DNA from: Acidobacteriaceae bacterium
Lineage (GTDB): Bacteria; Acidobacteriota; Terriglobia; Terriglobales; Acidobacteriaceae
Reading direction: 5' to 3'
Length of the DNA: 64,000 nt
Assembly: GCA_003134655.1 (NCBI GenBank)
Contig: PLBY01000119.1
Span: forward strand, 62,001-126,000
A model generated the notes under the pieces. It worked only from the letters and a program-made list of their open reading frames with translations, searched no databases and had not been told where the DNA came from. A program made the translations under genes and the position numbers. Within the stretch, counting starts at the first letter, position 1. Each line of letters starts with the position of its first letter. Of this stretch, positions 10,819 through 18,708 are shown one piece after another.

Positions 10819-10945
10819 GCCATCCTGAGTAACCCTGTCATCCTGAGCGAAGCGAAGGACCTATGCATTTACTTGCCGCGAGGCGCCGCCGGCAATTCGC
10901 ATAGATCCTTCGGCCCGCAAAGAGCGCGGGCCTCAGGATGACAGA
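10819..10945. repeat. R1 dispersed repeat, inverted pair
   Basis: Forward copies CATCCTGAG and GTCATCCTGAGCGAAGCGAA, then a middle part (TTACTTGCCGCGAGGCGCC), then the reversed copy GATCCTTCGGCC ... CTCAGGATGAC. It lies between dnaJ and the convergent cupin gene, so it could serve as a bidirectional transcript end. The same middle part (GCGAGGCGCCG) occurs in the copy at 20787-20884. Confidence 0.85.
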
Positions 10946-10962
10946 GCTGTGGTGAGGCCCAT

Positions 10963-11427
10963 TTACTTCTTCGGCGTCGGATCATCCGCCGGATTGATGT
11001 AGTTAAACTGCAGCGGCGACATGCCGTGGACCTGGATGACGGTCTCTCCCGACGCCGCGGCATAGTGGTGCATGCTCGGATCGAGGTAAGCAAAGCTGCC
11101 CGCCCAAAAGCCCGTCATCTTGCTGGCGTCGAACGTGTCCCCCATTCCGACCTTGAGCGTGCCCGACAGCACCGTCACGTTCTCCCGATGCGGATGCGTG
11201 TGCGGAGCGACCTTGTAGCCGTCCGGCATCTTGAGGCGAATGGTGAAGTCGCCGGTCGCGGCCGTCGGATCGCCCTCAAGCACCGCGATCTTCGCGCCCG
11301 GGGGCACGAACGGCGGAGCCGGACCCCACTTGACCTGATCGGGCGTGAAGGCGTTTTGCGCCTGCGACGGCTGCACCGCAACGAATGCAGCCAGGGAAAG
11401 TGCGACTGCGAGAAACGGCCGTTTCAT
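10963..11427 (-). CDS. Secreted cupin-domain protein
   Basis: 154 residues with a Sec signal peptide (MKRPFLAVALSLAAFVAVQPSQAQ). The single cupin barrel carries the metal-binding pattern HTHPHRENVTVLSGTL (GxHxH...E-like) and a later conserved His (PSMHHYAAA). Cupins of this type bind a divalent metal and cover many activities, so no reaction can be named. A convergent repeat block separates it from dnaJ. Its start faces the permease gene across a 338-bp gap. Confidence 0.82.
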   Translation of the reverse strand: MKRPFLAVALSLAAFVAVQPSQAQNAFTPDQVKWGPAPPFVPPGAKIAVLEGDPTAATGDFTIRLKMPDGYKVAPHTHPHRENVTVLSGTLKVGMGDTFDASKMTGFWAGSFAYLDPSMHHYAAASGETVIQVHGMSPLQFNYINPADDPTPKK

Positions 11428-11765
11428 AGAACCCCTCCAGACTGCCGCGCATGATAATCACTCTTCGAGCCCTCGGCAAGGGGTGATCAGCCAACAACAC
11501 AAGACGTCGAAGTTGAAACACCAAGCCCCGCGCCAGACGCATTACCTTCGTACCGCCACGGTGGTTTACAAAATTTTTCAATAATCCTCAAAAAAATGTT
11601 GCATCTGTGGAAATTTCCCGTAATCTCACAAATGCGAACTAACTTCGCCGAAATGCCCGGGAATCGCATCTCACCCCGGGAGCCGCGAGCAGGACGTCTT
11701 CATTTCCGAAGACCAAGGGAGACGCGGTGGTGAGAGTGAGTCGCTTGAGGAGGAAGACATAGAAA
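11428..11765. other. Divergent intergenic region, no gene seen
   Basis: 338 bp between the divergent cupin and permease genes. It contains an A/T-rich stretch (about 11562-11636), unusual in this GC-rich window, which is the most likely place for promoters. No convincing -35/-10 pair with 16-18 bp spacing was found. The ribosome-binding site of the permease (GAGGAGGAAG, 11747-11756) closes the region. Confidence 0.5.
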
Positions 11766-13178
11766 TTGGCAACAGCTAGCGCTCCGCGTCGACAACTCGA
11801 AAATCCCCAGCAACTCTCCGCCGTCCCCAACCGGAAAAAATTCGTCCGCCTCACCCTTTGGCCCCTGGTCGCCGCCACCTTCTTTATGGTGTCGGGCGGA
11901 ACCTATGGCACCGAAGAGATCGTGCACGGCGCCGGCTATGGACGCGCGATTCTGATTCTGCTGCTCACCCCGCTGCTCTGGAGCCTGCCTACGGCCTTCA
12001 TGATCGGCGAGTTGTCGAGCGCGCTGCCCTTCGAGGGCGGCTACTATGCCTGGGTGCGCCGCGCCATGGGCAACTTCTGGGGATTTCAGGAAGCCTGGCT
12101 CTCGCTCGTTGCCTCCATCTTCGACATGGCGATTTACCCCACGCTGTTCGTGGCCTACCTGACCCGCATGTTTCCGTGGTTTCAGGAAGGCAATCGCGGA
12201 TGGTGGGTCGCACTCGCCGTCGTCGTCGCGTGCGCGTTGCTCAACATCGCCGGCGTGAAGGTGGTTTCGCTCACTTCCTTGTGGCTATTTGCCGCCTTGT
12301 CGGCGCCGTTCGTCGCAATCGTGCTAATCGCGCCCTTCAAGCTGGGTGCGCTGGCCAACGCCGTCACCAAGCCGACGACCTCAACCGTGGATATTCTCGG
12401 TGGCCTGCTCATCTGCATGTGGAACTACATGGGATGGGACAACGCCTCGACCATCGCCACGGAAGTCGAGCGCCCGCAGCGGACGTATCCGCGAGCGATG
12501 CTGGTCGCGGTCTGCATCGTTGCCGTCAGCTACATCCTGCCCTTCGCAGCCATGTGGATGACCGGCCTGAAGCCTACCGCCTGGGAGACCGGCTCGTGGG
12601 CCGACATTGCCGCGCTGGTCGGCGGCCCGCTGCTGCGCATCGGCGTCGTGCTCGGCGGCATTATGAGCGCCTTTGGCATGTTCAACGCTCTGGTCATGAG
12701 CTATTCGCGCCTGCCGCTCGCCATGGCGCAGGATGGCATGCTTCCCGGCGTCTTCGGCAAGCTGCAGAAAAAGTCGCGGGCTCCATGGGTGGCGATCCTT
12801 GCGCTGGCGACGGGATGGGCGATGTGTCTTGGCCTGGGCTTCGCCCGACTGGTGACGCTCGACATCCTTCTCTATGGCGCCAGCCTGTTTCTGGAATTCG
12901 TGGCGCTGGCCGTGCTCCGCTTCCGCGAGCCGGAACTGAAGCGTCCGTTCCGCGTGCCCGGAGGCTTGTTCGGGGCCATCGCCATCGGGATACCGCCGAT
13001 GCTGCTGCTGGGATTTTCGATCGTCCGCAGCGAGCACGAGCAGATCTGGAACATGAGTTCGTTCGCCTTCGGGATGATCCTGATCGCGGCGGGCTTCGTC
13101 GTCTACTTCATTAATCACGCGCTGAAGCCGTCCGGATGGACGGCAAGGGCCGAAAGCAAACCGCAGCCAGCATCCTGA
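11766..13178 (+). CDS. APC-superfamily amino-acid/polyamine permease
   Basis: 470 residues with about twelve hydrophobic segments. The first segment carries the APC signature (SGGTYGTEEIVHGAGYG) and an EGGYYAWVRRAMG motif follows helix 2, both typical of amino-acid/polyamine/organocation transporters. It should exchange or import an amino acid or amine at the inner membrane; the substrate is not evident. The start is a TTG at 11766, 9 bp after GAGGAGGAAG, preferred to later ATGs because of that site. A strong hairpin terminator follows the stop, so the gene is probably monocistronic. Confidence 0.88.
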   Translation: MATASAPRRQLENPQQLSAVPNRKKFVRLTLWPLVAATFFMVSGGTYGTEEIVHGAGYGRAILILLLTPLLWSLPTAFMIGELSSALPFEGGYYAWVRRAMGNFWGFQEAWLSLVASIFDMAIYPTLFVAYLTRMFPWFQEGNRGWWVALAVVVACALLNIAGVKVVSLTSLWLFAALSAPFVAIVLIAPFKLGALANAVTKPTTSTVDILGGLLICMWNYMGWDNASTIATEVERPQRTYPRAMLVAVCIVAVSYILPFAAMWMTGLKPTAWETGSWADIAALVGGPLLRIGVVLGGIMSAFGMFNALVMSYSRLPLAMAQDGMLPGVFGKLQKKSRAPWVAILALATGWAMCLGLGFARLVTLDILLYGASLFLEFVALAVLRFREPELKRPFRVPGGLFGAIAIGIPPMLLLGFSIVRSEHEQIWNMSSFAFGMILIAAGFVVYFINHALKPSGWTARAESKPQPAS

Positions 13179-13192
13179 TCAGAGTTCAATCC

Positions 13193-13230
13193 AAAAAAGA
13201 GGACCGGGGGAAACCCGGTCCTCTTGCTTT
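13193..13230 (+). terminator. Intrinsic terminator of the permease gene
   Basis: Perfect 11-bp stem AGAGGACCGGG / CCCGGTCCTCT with loop GGAAA, preceded by six A and followed by TTGCTTT. The A tract on one side and T-rich tail on the other could allow action in both directions. Confidence 0.85.
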
Positions 13231-13247
13231 AGAACTCCTGAACGTTT

Positions 13248-13355
13248 ATGTGGGGACAGCCGCCTTCGGCTGTCCGTCGGGCGAAGCCCGGCGAGGGTAG
13301 CTGAGAAAAGCGTCGAGCTGCGCTCGACGGACAGCCGAGGCGGCTGTCCCCACAT
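13248..13355. repeat. 108-bp palindromic element (GTGGGGACAGCCG ends)
   Basis: The ends are near-perfect inverted repeats: ATGTGGGGACAGCCGCC at the left and its complement at the right, with internal hairpins (GCCTTCGGC; CGTCGAGCTGCGCTCGACG). It lies between the permease terminator and the DUF2383 gene. Related fragments occur at about 26922-26950 (GCCGAAGGCGGCTGTCCC) and about 53777-53800 (GACGGCCGCCTCGGCCGTC). It has no coding capacity and looks like a MITE- or REP-type element. Confidence 0.8.
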
Positions 13356-13366
13356 AATCTATAGAT

Positions 13367-13819
13367 CTACGCTGCCGCCTTCGCCGAGTCGCGCAGCATC
13401 TTCACTTTGTCATGCGCGCGCTGTACACCAGCGGCCTGACGGCGGACGATCTCCATCAGATTGCCGGGCAACGATCCGGTCAGGGCCTTGTTGTAGGTGT
13501 CCTTGGCATCGTCCTCGCCTTTCTCCACTGACTCCAGGATCGTCTTGTCACCGCCGCCGAGCGCGACTTTGGTATCGATCCAGGCGCGATGCATCGCCGC
13601 CGAGGCCGATCCCGAAACCTTCTTGTCCGGCTTGCCCAGCCGCACCAGTTCGGCTTCGAGTTCCCCGGCAAAGCGCGACCGCTCCAGGCTCTGCTCGTTG
13701 AAATAAGTCTTCAGGTCCGATCGCTTCACATGCTGCGCGGCGTCCTGATAACCCTTTTGTCCGTCTTTGTTGGTTTCAATAAGATTTTCAACCACACTGA
13801 TAGCATTGTTTTCGTCCAT
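13367..13819 (-). CDS. DUF2383/PA2169-type four-helix protein
   Basis: 150 residues, almost entirely helical, with a ferritin-like layout: an N-terminal helix (ISVVENLIETNKDGQKGYQDA), EQSLERSRFAGELEAELVRLG, then two further helices. This pattern fits the PA2169/DUF2383 family, whose biochemical role is not settled and which is often associated with stress or envelope genes. No signal peptide. Its start faces the HspR-type gene across 122 bp, so the two may share a control region. Confidence 0.85.
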   Translation of the reverse strand: MDENNAISVVENLIETNKDGQKGYQDAAQHVKRSDLKTYFNEQSLERSRFAGELEAELVRLGKPDKKVSGSASAAMHRAWIDTKVALGGGDKTILESVEKGEDDAKDTYNKALTGSLPGNLMEIVRRQAAGVQRAHDKVKMLRDSAKAAA

Positions 13820-13941
13820 AATAGCCTCCGGAATTTGGATGCAGCTTCGATGCGCGGATGCTGAGTGGGGTTGGCGGCATCCTGCGCCGCGAAAATTAGG
13901 AAGAAAAGTAGTCGTACTCTAGAATCAGTCGAGAGAAACCT

Positions 13942-14343
13942 GTGACCAAACGCAAGTCGAAGGGCGCTTACATGATCTCGGCGGTCGCCGAGATGTACGG
14001 AATTCATCCCCAAACGCTGCGGCTCTACGAGCGCGAAGGACTGCTCAAGCCGTCGCGCACCGAAGGCAACACCCGCCTCTACACCGACGAAGACTTGCAG
14101 CGCCTGGAGTTCATCCTGTCGCTGGCCCGCGACCTCGGCGTGAACATCAGCGGCATGGCCATCATTCTGCAAATGCGCGAACGCATGGAAGAAATGCAGC
14201 GCCAGATTCAAGAGTTCGTGCAGTACATCCAGCAGGAAGTGCTAACGCGCGCCAACGCCGCGGCCGATCCGTCGAAAGGCGCGATCGTCCCGGTGCGCAG
14301 GCCGATGGTCGCGCCGACTTTCCAGGTAGGGAAAAAGAAGTAA
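13942..14343 (+). CDS. hspR: HspR-type MerR-family heat-shock repressor
   Basis: 133 residues from a GTG start. The N-terminal MerR helix-turn-helix (YMISAVAEMYGIHPQTLRLYEREGLLKP, about 10-38) has the HPQTLRLYEREGL signature that marks HspR within the MerR family. A wing (TRLYTDEDLQRLEFI) and a coiled-coil dimerisation helix (LQMRERMEEMQRQIQEF) follow. In actinobacteria HspR binds HAIR palindromes upstream of the dnaK operon, using DnaK as co-repressor. Here it lies about 5 kb from dnaK instead of at the end of the operon, but a HAIR-like site is present upstream of dnaK. The Lys-rich C-terminus is typical. Confidence 0.88.
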   Translation: MTKRKSKGAYMISAVAEMYGIHPQTLRLYEREGLLKPSRTEGNTRLYTDEDLQRLEFILSLARDLGVNISGMAIILQMRERMEEMQRQIQEFVQYIQQEVLTRANAAADPSKGAIVPVRRPMVAPTFQVGKKK

Positions 14344-14351
14344 TTCCCGAT

Positions 14352-14417
14352 TTGTCATCCTGAGCGGAGCAAGTGCTGCACGAAGTGCAGCGCTTGCGCA
14401 GTCGAAGGATCCGTACC
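14352..14417. repeat. R1 dispersed repeat copy
   Basis: TTGTCATCCTGAGCGGAGC, an inner hairpin (AAGTGCTGCACGAAGTGCAGCGCTT) and GTCGAAGGATCC. Only 9 bp after the hspR stop. The inner hairpin is nearly identical to that of the copy inside dnaE2 at 58147-58262. Confidence 0.85.
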
Positions 14418-14511
14418 GTCCCCGAAAATCCGCCGCAAAGGTGCCAACGTCCTACTCAGCGCGTATCATATGAAGTCCTTCAGTTCCGTCTGGCTGAATG
14501 CCGAGTGCCGC

Positions 14512-15522
14512 ATGCTCCCCTTCAAGCTCGTCTACAGCGACGCATATTACCTGCCCATCGGCGACCACGTCTTCCCCGCCGAGAAATACCGCCGTATCCG
14601 CGACCGGCTGATCTCGAGCAGCGTCGCCGATGCGTCAGATTTTCTAGAACCTCAGCCCGCCACCGACCAGGACATTCTTCTGGTGCACAAACCCGAATAC
14701 GTCCAGAAGCTGAAGACGGGCACGCTCAGCCCCCGCGAAGAAATGGAAATGGAAGTTCCCTACTCGCGCGACTTGGCCGAAGCTTTCTGGCTGGCGGCCG
14801 GCGGATCGATCCTCGCAGCCCGCCAGTGCCTCACCGACAAAGTCTGCATCAGCATCGGCGGGGGATTCCACCACGCCTTCCCCGACCACGGCGAAGGATT
14901 CTGCATGATTCACGACGTGGCGGTAGCGATCCGCCGCATGCAGCGTGACGACAAGATTCGCACCGCAATGACACTCGATTGCGACGTGCACCAGGGCAAT
15001 GGCACCGCCGCGATTTTTGCCGGAACACGCACCGCCAGCGCGCTGCTGCCATCGTCCTCTCCGTCAACCGTGGAACACCCCGCCAACGCGCCCCGCGGAG
15101 GCAAGATGCGCGGCGCCCACGCCGGCGAAGTCTTCACCATCTCCCTGCACCAGCACAACAACTATCCGCTTTACAAGCCGCCGTCCTCGATCGACGTCGA
15201 CCTGCCCGACGGCACGGGCGACGACGACTACCTGGCTTGGCTCGACAACGCGATCAGCTCCGGCCTGCGCCAGTTTGAGCCCGACCTGCTGTGCTACGTT
15301 GCCGGCGCCGATCCTTACAAAGAAGATCAGCTCGGCGGCCTTGGCTTAACGATTGAAGGATTAAAGAAGCGCGACGAACTCGTCTTCCGCGTGGCCCGCG
15401 CCCGCGACATTCCCGTGATGGTGACCTACGCTGGCGGCTACGCGCAGAACGTCGAAGACACGGTGACCATCCACTGCAACACGGTGATCGCGGCGAAGGA
15501 AGTGTTCGCCTCGGCGGTGTGA
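14512..15522 (+). CDS. Histone-deacetylase-family zinc amidohydrolase
   Basis: 336 residues from the ATG at 14512; an ATG at 14470 would add 14 residues with no better ribosome-binding site. Members remove acetyl groups from acetylated amines such as acetylpolyamines or acetoin-related substrates. Visible signatures are HKPEYVQKL, GGGFHHAF (catalytic His pair), LDCDVHQGNGTAAIF (zinc ligands Asp and His), YVAGADPYKEDQLGGLGL (third ligand Asp) and TYAGGYA near the end. The family usually has DxDVHHGNGT; here the second His is Gln. The next gene begins close behind the stop. Confidence 0.9.
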   Translation: MLPFKLVYSDAYYLPIGDHVFPAEKYRRIRDRLISSSVADASDFLEPQPATDQDILLVHKPEYVQKLKTGTLSPREEMEMEVPYSRDLAEAFWLAAGGSILAARQCLTDKVCISIGGGFHHAFPDHGEGFCMIHDVAVAIRRMQRDDKIRTAMTLDCDVHQGNGTAAIFAGTRTASALLPSSSPSTVEHPANAPRGGKMRGAHAGEVFTISLHQHNNYPLYKPPSSIDVDLPDGTGDDDYLAWLDNAISSGLRQFEPDLLCYVAGADPYKEDQLGGLGLTIEGLKKRDELVFRVARARDIPVMVTYAGGYAQNVEDTVTIHCNTVIAAKEVFASAV

Positions 15523-15569
15523 TTGCTGATCGTGACTTCTCAAGGCAGCCCGAAGATATACTCGATAGA

Positions 15570-16217
15570 ATGAACGCCAGCCCTTCCGAGCTTTCACACA
15601 GCGAGCTTTACGGCATTTTGCTCAACTCCGTCGCCCCGCGACCGATCGCGTGGGTTTCCACGCTCAGCGCTTCCGGGCAACCGAACCTGGCTCCGTTTTC
15701 ATTCTTTAATTGCGTTTGTATCGAGCCTCCGCTGCTCGCGTTTGCGCCGGGACAACGGCCGCCCAAACCCTCCGGTTCAGCTCAGGCCGAGGCTCGTGGA
15801 GAAGACAAAGACACGTTGCGAAACATCCGCGAAACGAAAGAGTTCGTCATCAACGTGGTCACGTACGATTTGGCCGAAGCGATGAACCAGACCAGCGGCG
15901 AGTACGACGCTTCGGTCAACGAGTTCGAAGTGGCTCAGATCGCTTCTGCCCCATCGCAGATCGTGAAGGTGGCGCGCGTTGCCGCGTCTCCCGTAAGTTT
16001 CGAATGCAAGCTCTATCAGATTCTTGATTTCTCGCCATCTCCGGAGAGCAGCAGCCTGGTCATCGGCGAGATCGTCTCAATTCACGTCAACGACACGCAC
16101 ATGAAACAAGGAAAGCTTGACCGAAATTCGCTCGACCTCATCGGACGCATGGGCGGCATCCAGTACACAAGGACAACCCAGCGTTTTGAGATGGTGCGGC
16201 CCAAGGTAGGCTCGTGA
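15570..16217 (+). CDS. Flavin reductase-like FMN-binding protein
   Basis: 215 residues from the ATG at 15570; a GTG at 15519 that overlaps the previous stop by 4 bp is an alternative. The split-barrel flavin-binding fold is shown by YGILLNSVAPRPIAWVSTLS, GQPNLAPFSFFNCVCIEPPLLAF and the later ETKEFVINVVTYDLAEAMNQTS. Related proteins bind FMN and reduce it or act as oxidoreductase partners. An insertion after AFAPGQRPP (SGSAQAEARGEDKD) is longer than in many homologues. The natural partner is not in the neighbourhood. Confidence 0.85.
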   Translation: MNASPSELSHSELYGILLNSVAPRPIAWVSTLSASGQPNLAPFSFFNCVCIEPPLLAFAPGQRPPKPSGSAQAEARGEDKDTLRNIRETKEFVINVVTYDLAEAMNQTSGEYDASVNEFEVAQIASAPSQIVKVARVAASPVSFECKLYQILDFSPSPESSSLVIGEIVSIHVNDTHMKQGKLDRNSLDLIGRMGGIQYTRTTQRFEMVRPKVGS

Positions 16218-16909
16218 TCACCAGCCTTTACTTAGCCGCAGATAGCCCAAAAACCACACCAGCGTTGTTGGCGCCGCCAGCGCTAGCGGTGTCGAGAAGG
16301 CTGCCGATGGAAGTTAGGATTGGCGTAGCGGACGGGAAGGCAGAGATATGTTCATACAAGTCCAAGTCTTCGCTCTTGGGATCACGCGGTTCTCCTCAAC
16401 GTAAGAAATTGGTCTCGCGCAAACCGCTTCTTGAGGTGGCGCGGACTTGAAACAGTACTCGATGACTATGCGCCTGTCCAGCGCTAATGGAACGGACCGC
16501 CACGCAGGGAAATCCACAGGCCCCGTGTGACATCTGACCTTGCGGTGCAGACCTCAACTGCGCGATCATGTCGCAGCGAAGGCGTCCGGTCAGATCGCGG
16601 GCTGCAAGGACTAACCCCTTTGTTCCCAAGATTTTGCCCGTAGGCTACTGAGCCCCAAGATATTGCGGCTCGTTTCCCGCTAACCCCATGATTCCAGGAG
16701 ACCGAGGGGGGGAGGGGGTGGGGTTACTCAAAGGTAAACTCTCCCGAAACGGAACACGTTTGAAGCTCGATTCAACCCAAGCAAAATAAATCTGTGGAGG
16801 TCGAAACCACTCCTGCTTGGGCACCTAACCTCAGCAGCCGAATTCTGAGTACTGAGTACCGAGTACTGAGTACTGCCCCCTCCCGCTGCTAAAATGATTC
16901 ATCATTCTT
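16218..16909. other. Gene-free region upstream of ffh
   Basis: 692 bp without a supportable gene. Short open frames exist but none has a ribosome-binding site or protein-like composition. It contains a G-run (GGGGGGGAGGGGGTGGGG, about 16705-16725), some short hairpins around 16790-16835 and one copy of the AGTACT repeat (16845-16874) before ffh. I looked for an SRP RNA core motif near ffh and did not find one. Confidence 0.5.
16845..16874. repeat. AGTACT-CAG repeat (family R2)
   Basis: Tandem, partly palindromic units of CTGAGTACTGAGTACCGAGTACTG ending 36 bp before the ffh start. Other copies lie at 49365-49389, 49481-49510, 57900-57929 and 60484-60513. Confidence 0.85.
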
Positions 16910-18268
16910 ATGTTCGAGAATTTACAGGAAAAACTCCAACGAGCATTTAAGACCCTCCGCGGGCAAGCCACGCTCACCGAGGAAAACATCGACGAAGCCC
17001 TGCGCGAAATCCGCCTCGCGCTGCTCGAAGCCGACGTCAACTTCAAGGTCGTCAAGCAACTCATCGACCAGATTCGCGCCAAGGCTGTCGGCCAGGAAGT
17101 GATGACCGCGCTCTCGCCCGGCGAACAGGTTATCAAGATTCTGCGCGACGAACTGGTCGAGGTTCTTGGCAAAGACACCGCGCGGATGAAGTTCGCCTCG
17201 CAACCACCCACAGTCGTGCTCATGGCTGGCCTGCAAGGTTCTGGCAAGACCACAACATCAGGCAAACTGGCGAACTGGTTCAAGGTTGGAGGACATCGTC
17301 CGCTGTTAGTATCGGTCGACGTCTACCGTCCCGCGGCGCGCGAACAGTTGAAAGTTGTCGCGCAGGCCGTCAAGAGTCACATCTACGAAGGACAGGTTGG
17401 CGAAGCCAACACCGCGACGGTCGAGCGACTGGCGAAAGAGGCGCGGCGCGAGGCCATCGTCTCCGGCTGCGACGTGCTCATCGTCGACACCGCAGGTCGC
17501 TTGCACATCGACGACCAGCTCATGGACGAGATGCAGTCGCTGAAGAAGCTGCTGAATCCGTCGGAGATCCTGTTCGTCGCCGACGCCATGACCGGACAAG
17601 ACGCGGTTCGCTCGGCCGAAGAGTTTCACAAAAAGCTTTCTCTCACCGGAGTCGTGCTCACCAAGATGGATGGCGATGCGCGCGGTGGCGCTGCACTCTC
17701 CATTCGACAAGTCACGGGACAGCCCATCAAGTTCATCGGTGTCGGCGAAAAGTACGACGCGCTGGAGCCGTTCCATCCCGACCGCATCGTGTCGCGCATT
17801 CTCGGCATGGGCGACATTCTCTCGCTGATCGAGCGCGCCGAGTCGCAGATCGACAAGAAGAAGGCGCAGGAAATGGCCACCAAGGCCCTTTCCGGCGACG
17901 GCTTCTCGCTGGAAGATTTTCGCGACCAGTTACGGCAAGTGAAGAAGATGGGATCGATGAAGAGCCTGATGGGCATGCTGCCCTCGATCGGTCCATTTTC
18001 CGGCCTGCAGAAGGCAGCCGACAACGTGGACGAGAAACAGATCAATCGCGTCGAGGCCATCATCAATTCGATGACCGCGCATGAACGCAACCATCACGAA
18101 GTGATCAACGGCAACCGCCGCAAACGCATCGCCCGCGGATCAGGCACGACGGTGCAGGAAGTGAACAACCTGCTTCGCCAGTACGCTCAAATGAAGAAGA
18201 TGTTCAAGCAAATGGGCAAGCCCAGCTTCGCGCGCCGGTTAGCCGGAATGAAGCTGCCCGGGATGTAA
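16910..18268 (+). CDS. ffh: Signal recognition particle protein Ffh (SRP54)
   Basis: 452 residues, full length. GTPase that binds signal sequences together with SRP RNA and delivers ribosomes to FtsY at the membrane. The N domain is residues 1-85. The G domain has the P-loop GLQGSGKTTTSGKLA, then DVYRPAAREQL, VDTAGRLHIDDQLMDEM and TKMDGDARGGAALSI. The M domain at the C-terminus (GMLPSIGPFSGLQKA... QMGKPSFARRLAGMKLPGM) has the Met-rich signal-binding and RNA-binding segment. It stands alone; rpsP/rimM/trmD, often downstream, are absent here. Confidence 0.98.
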   Translation: MFENLQEKLQRAFKTLRGQATLTEENIDEALREIRLALLEADVNFKVVKQLIDQIRAKAVGQEVMTALSPGEQVIKILRDELVEVLGKDTARMKFASQPPTVVLMAGLQGSGKTTTSGKLANWFKVGGHRPLLVSVDVYRPAAREQLKVVAQAVKSHIYEGQVGEANTATVERLAKEARREAIVSGCDVLIVDTAGRLHIDDQLMDEMQSLKKLLNPSEILFVADAMTGQDAVRSAEEFHKKLSLTGVVLTKMDGDARGGAALSIRQVTGQPIKFIGVGEKYDALEPFHPDRIVSRILGMGDILSLIERAESQIDKKKAQEMATKALSGDGFSLEDFRDQLRQVKKMGSMKSLMGMLPSIGPFSGLQKAADNVDEKQINRVEAIINSMTAHERNHHEVINGNRRKRIARGSGTTVQEVNNLLRQYAQMKKMFKQMGKPSFARRLAGMKLPGM

Positions 18269-18312
18269 AACGATGCCCACCCAGTTATTCTCGTGAATAG
18301 CAGGAGCCGACG

Positions 18313-18666
18313 ATGTGGGCGTTGACACGTTTGGCGATCTTCCTTTTCCAGGTTTCCCGGCTTTGGCTTAGTGCGATTCGAAGTCACAAATGGCCGAGAG
18401 TCGAGGCAACCGTCACTGCGGATCCGGCGGGATTTCGAGCGTTCGCTCGCTATACGGTTGAGGTTCCTTACACTTATCGTTTCCAAGGCGAGCTATATAC
18501 GGGTTTGCATCAAGAGCCTTCGTTCGGCGGTGTCGGCGCTGGATTTATGCGACGATTCGCGGAAGGCAGACGCTTCATCGTGCGCGTCAAACCCGGAGAG
18601 CCGGAAGTCTCGGTTATGCGAGAAGGAGATCAGGCGGACAGCCTCATCAATACTCTCGGAAATTAG
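18313..18666 (+). CDS. Small protein, DUF3592-like, unknown function
   Basis: 117 residues with CAGGAG seven bases before the ATG. An N-terminal hydrophobic helix (LTRLAIFLFQVSRLWL) is followed by a beta-rich part (WPRVEATVTADPAGF, YTVEVPYTYRFQGELYTG, FIVRVKPGEPEVSVM) that follows the pattern of DUF3592-type proteins, where a short beta domain sits behind a membrane helix. Function unknown. It is convergent with the following gene, with a 42-bp gap. Confidence 0.65.
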   Translation: MWALTRLAIFLFQVSRLWLSAIRSHKWPRVEATVTADPAGFRAFARYTVEVPYTYRFQGELYTGLHQEPSFGGVGAGFMRRFAEGRRFIVRVKPGEPEVSVMREGDQADSLINTLGN

Positions 18667-18708
18667 TTTCTCGCCTCGCGAAGCTAACACGGTTCCAAGG
18701 GAAGGTCG

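Noticed and set aside
16214..16630. Short open frames upstream of ffh
   Set aside because: Protein composition is not gene-like and no start signal is present on either strand.
16218..16909. SRP RNA gene next to ffh
   Set aside because: The conserved GGTC..GGAAGCAGC-type core of SRP RNA is not present.
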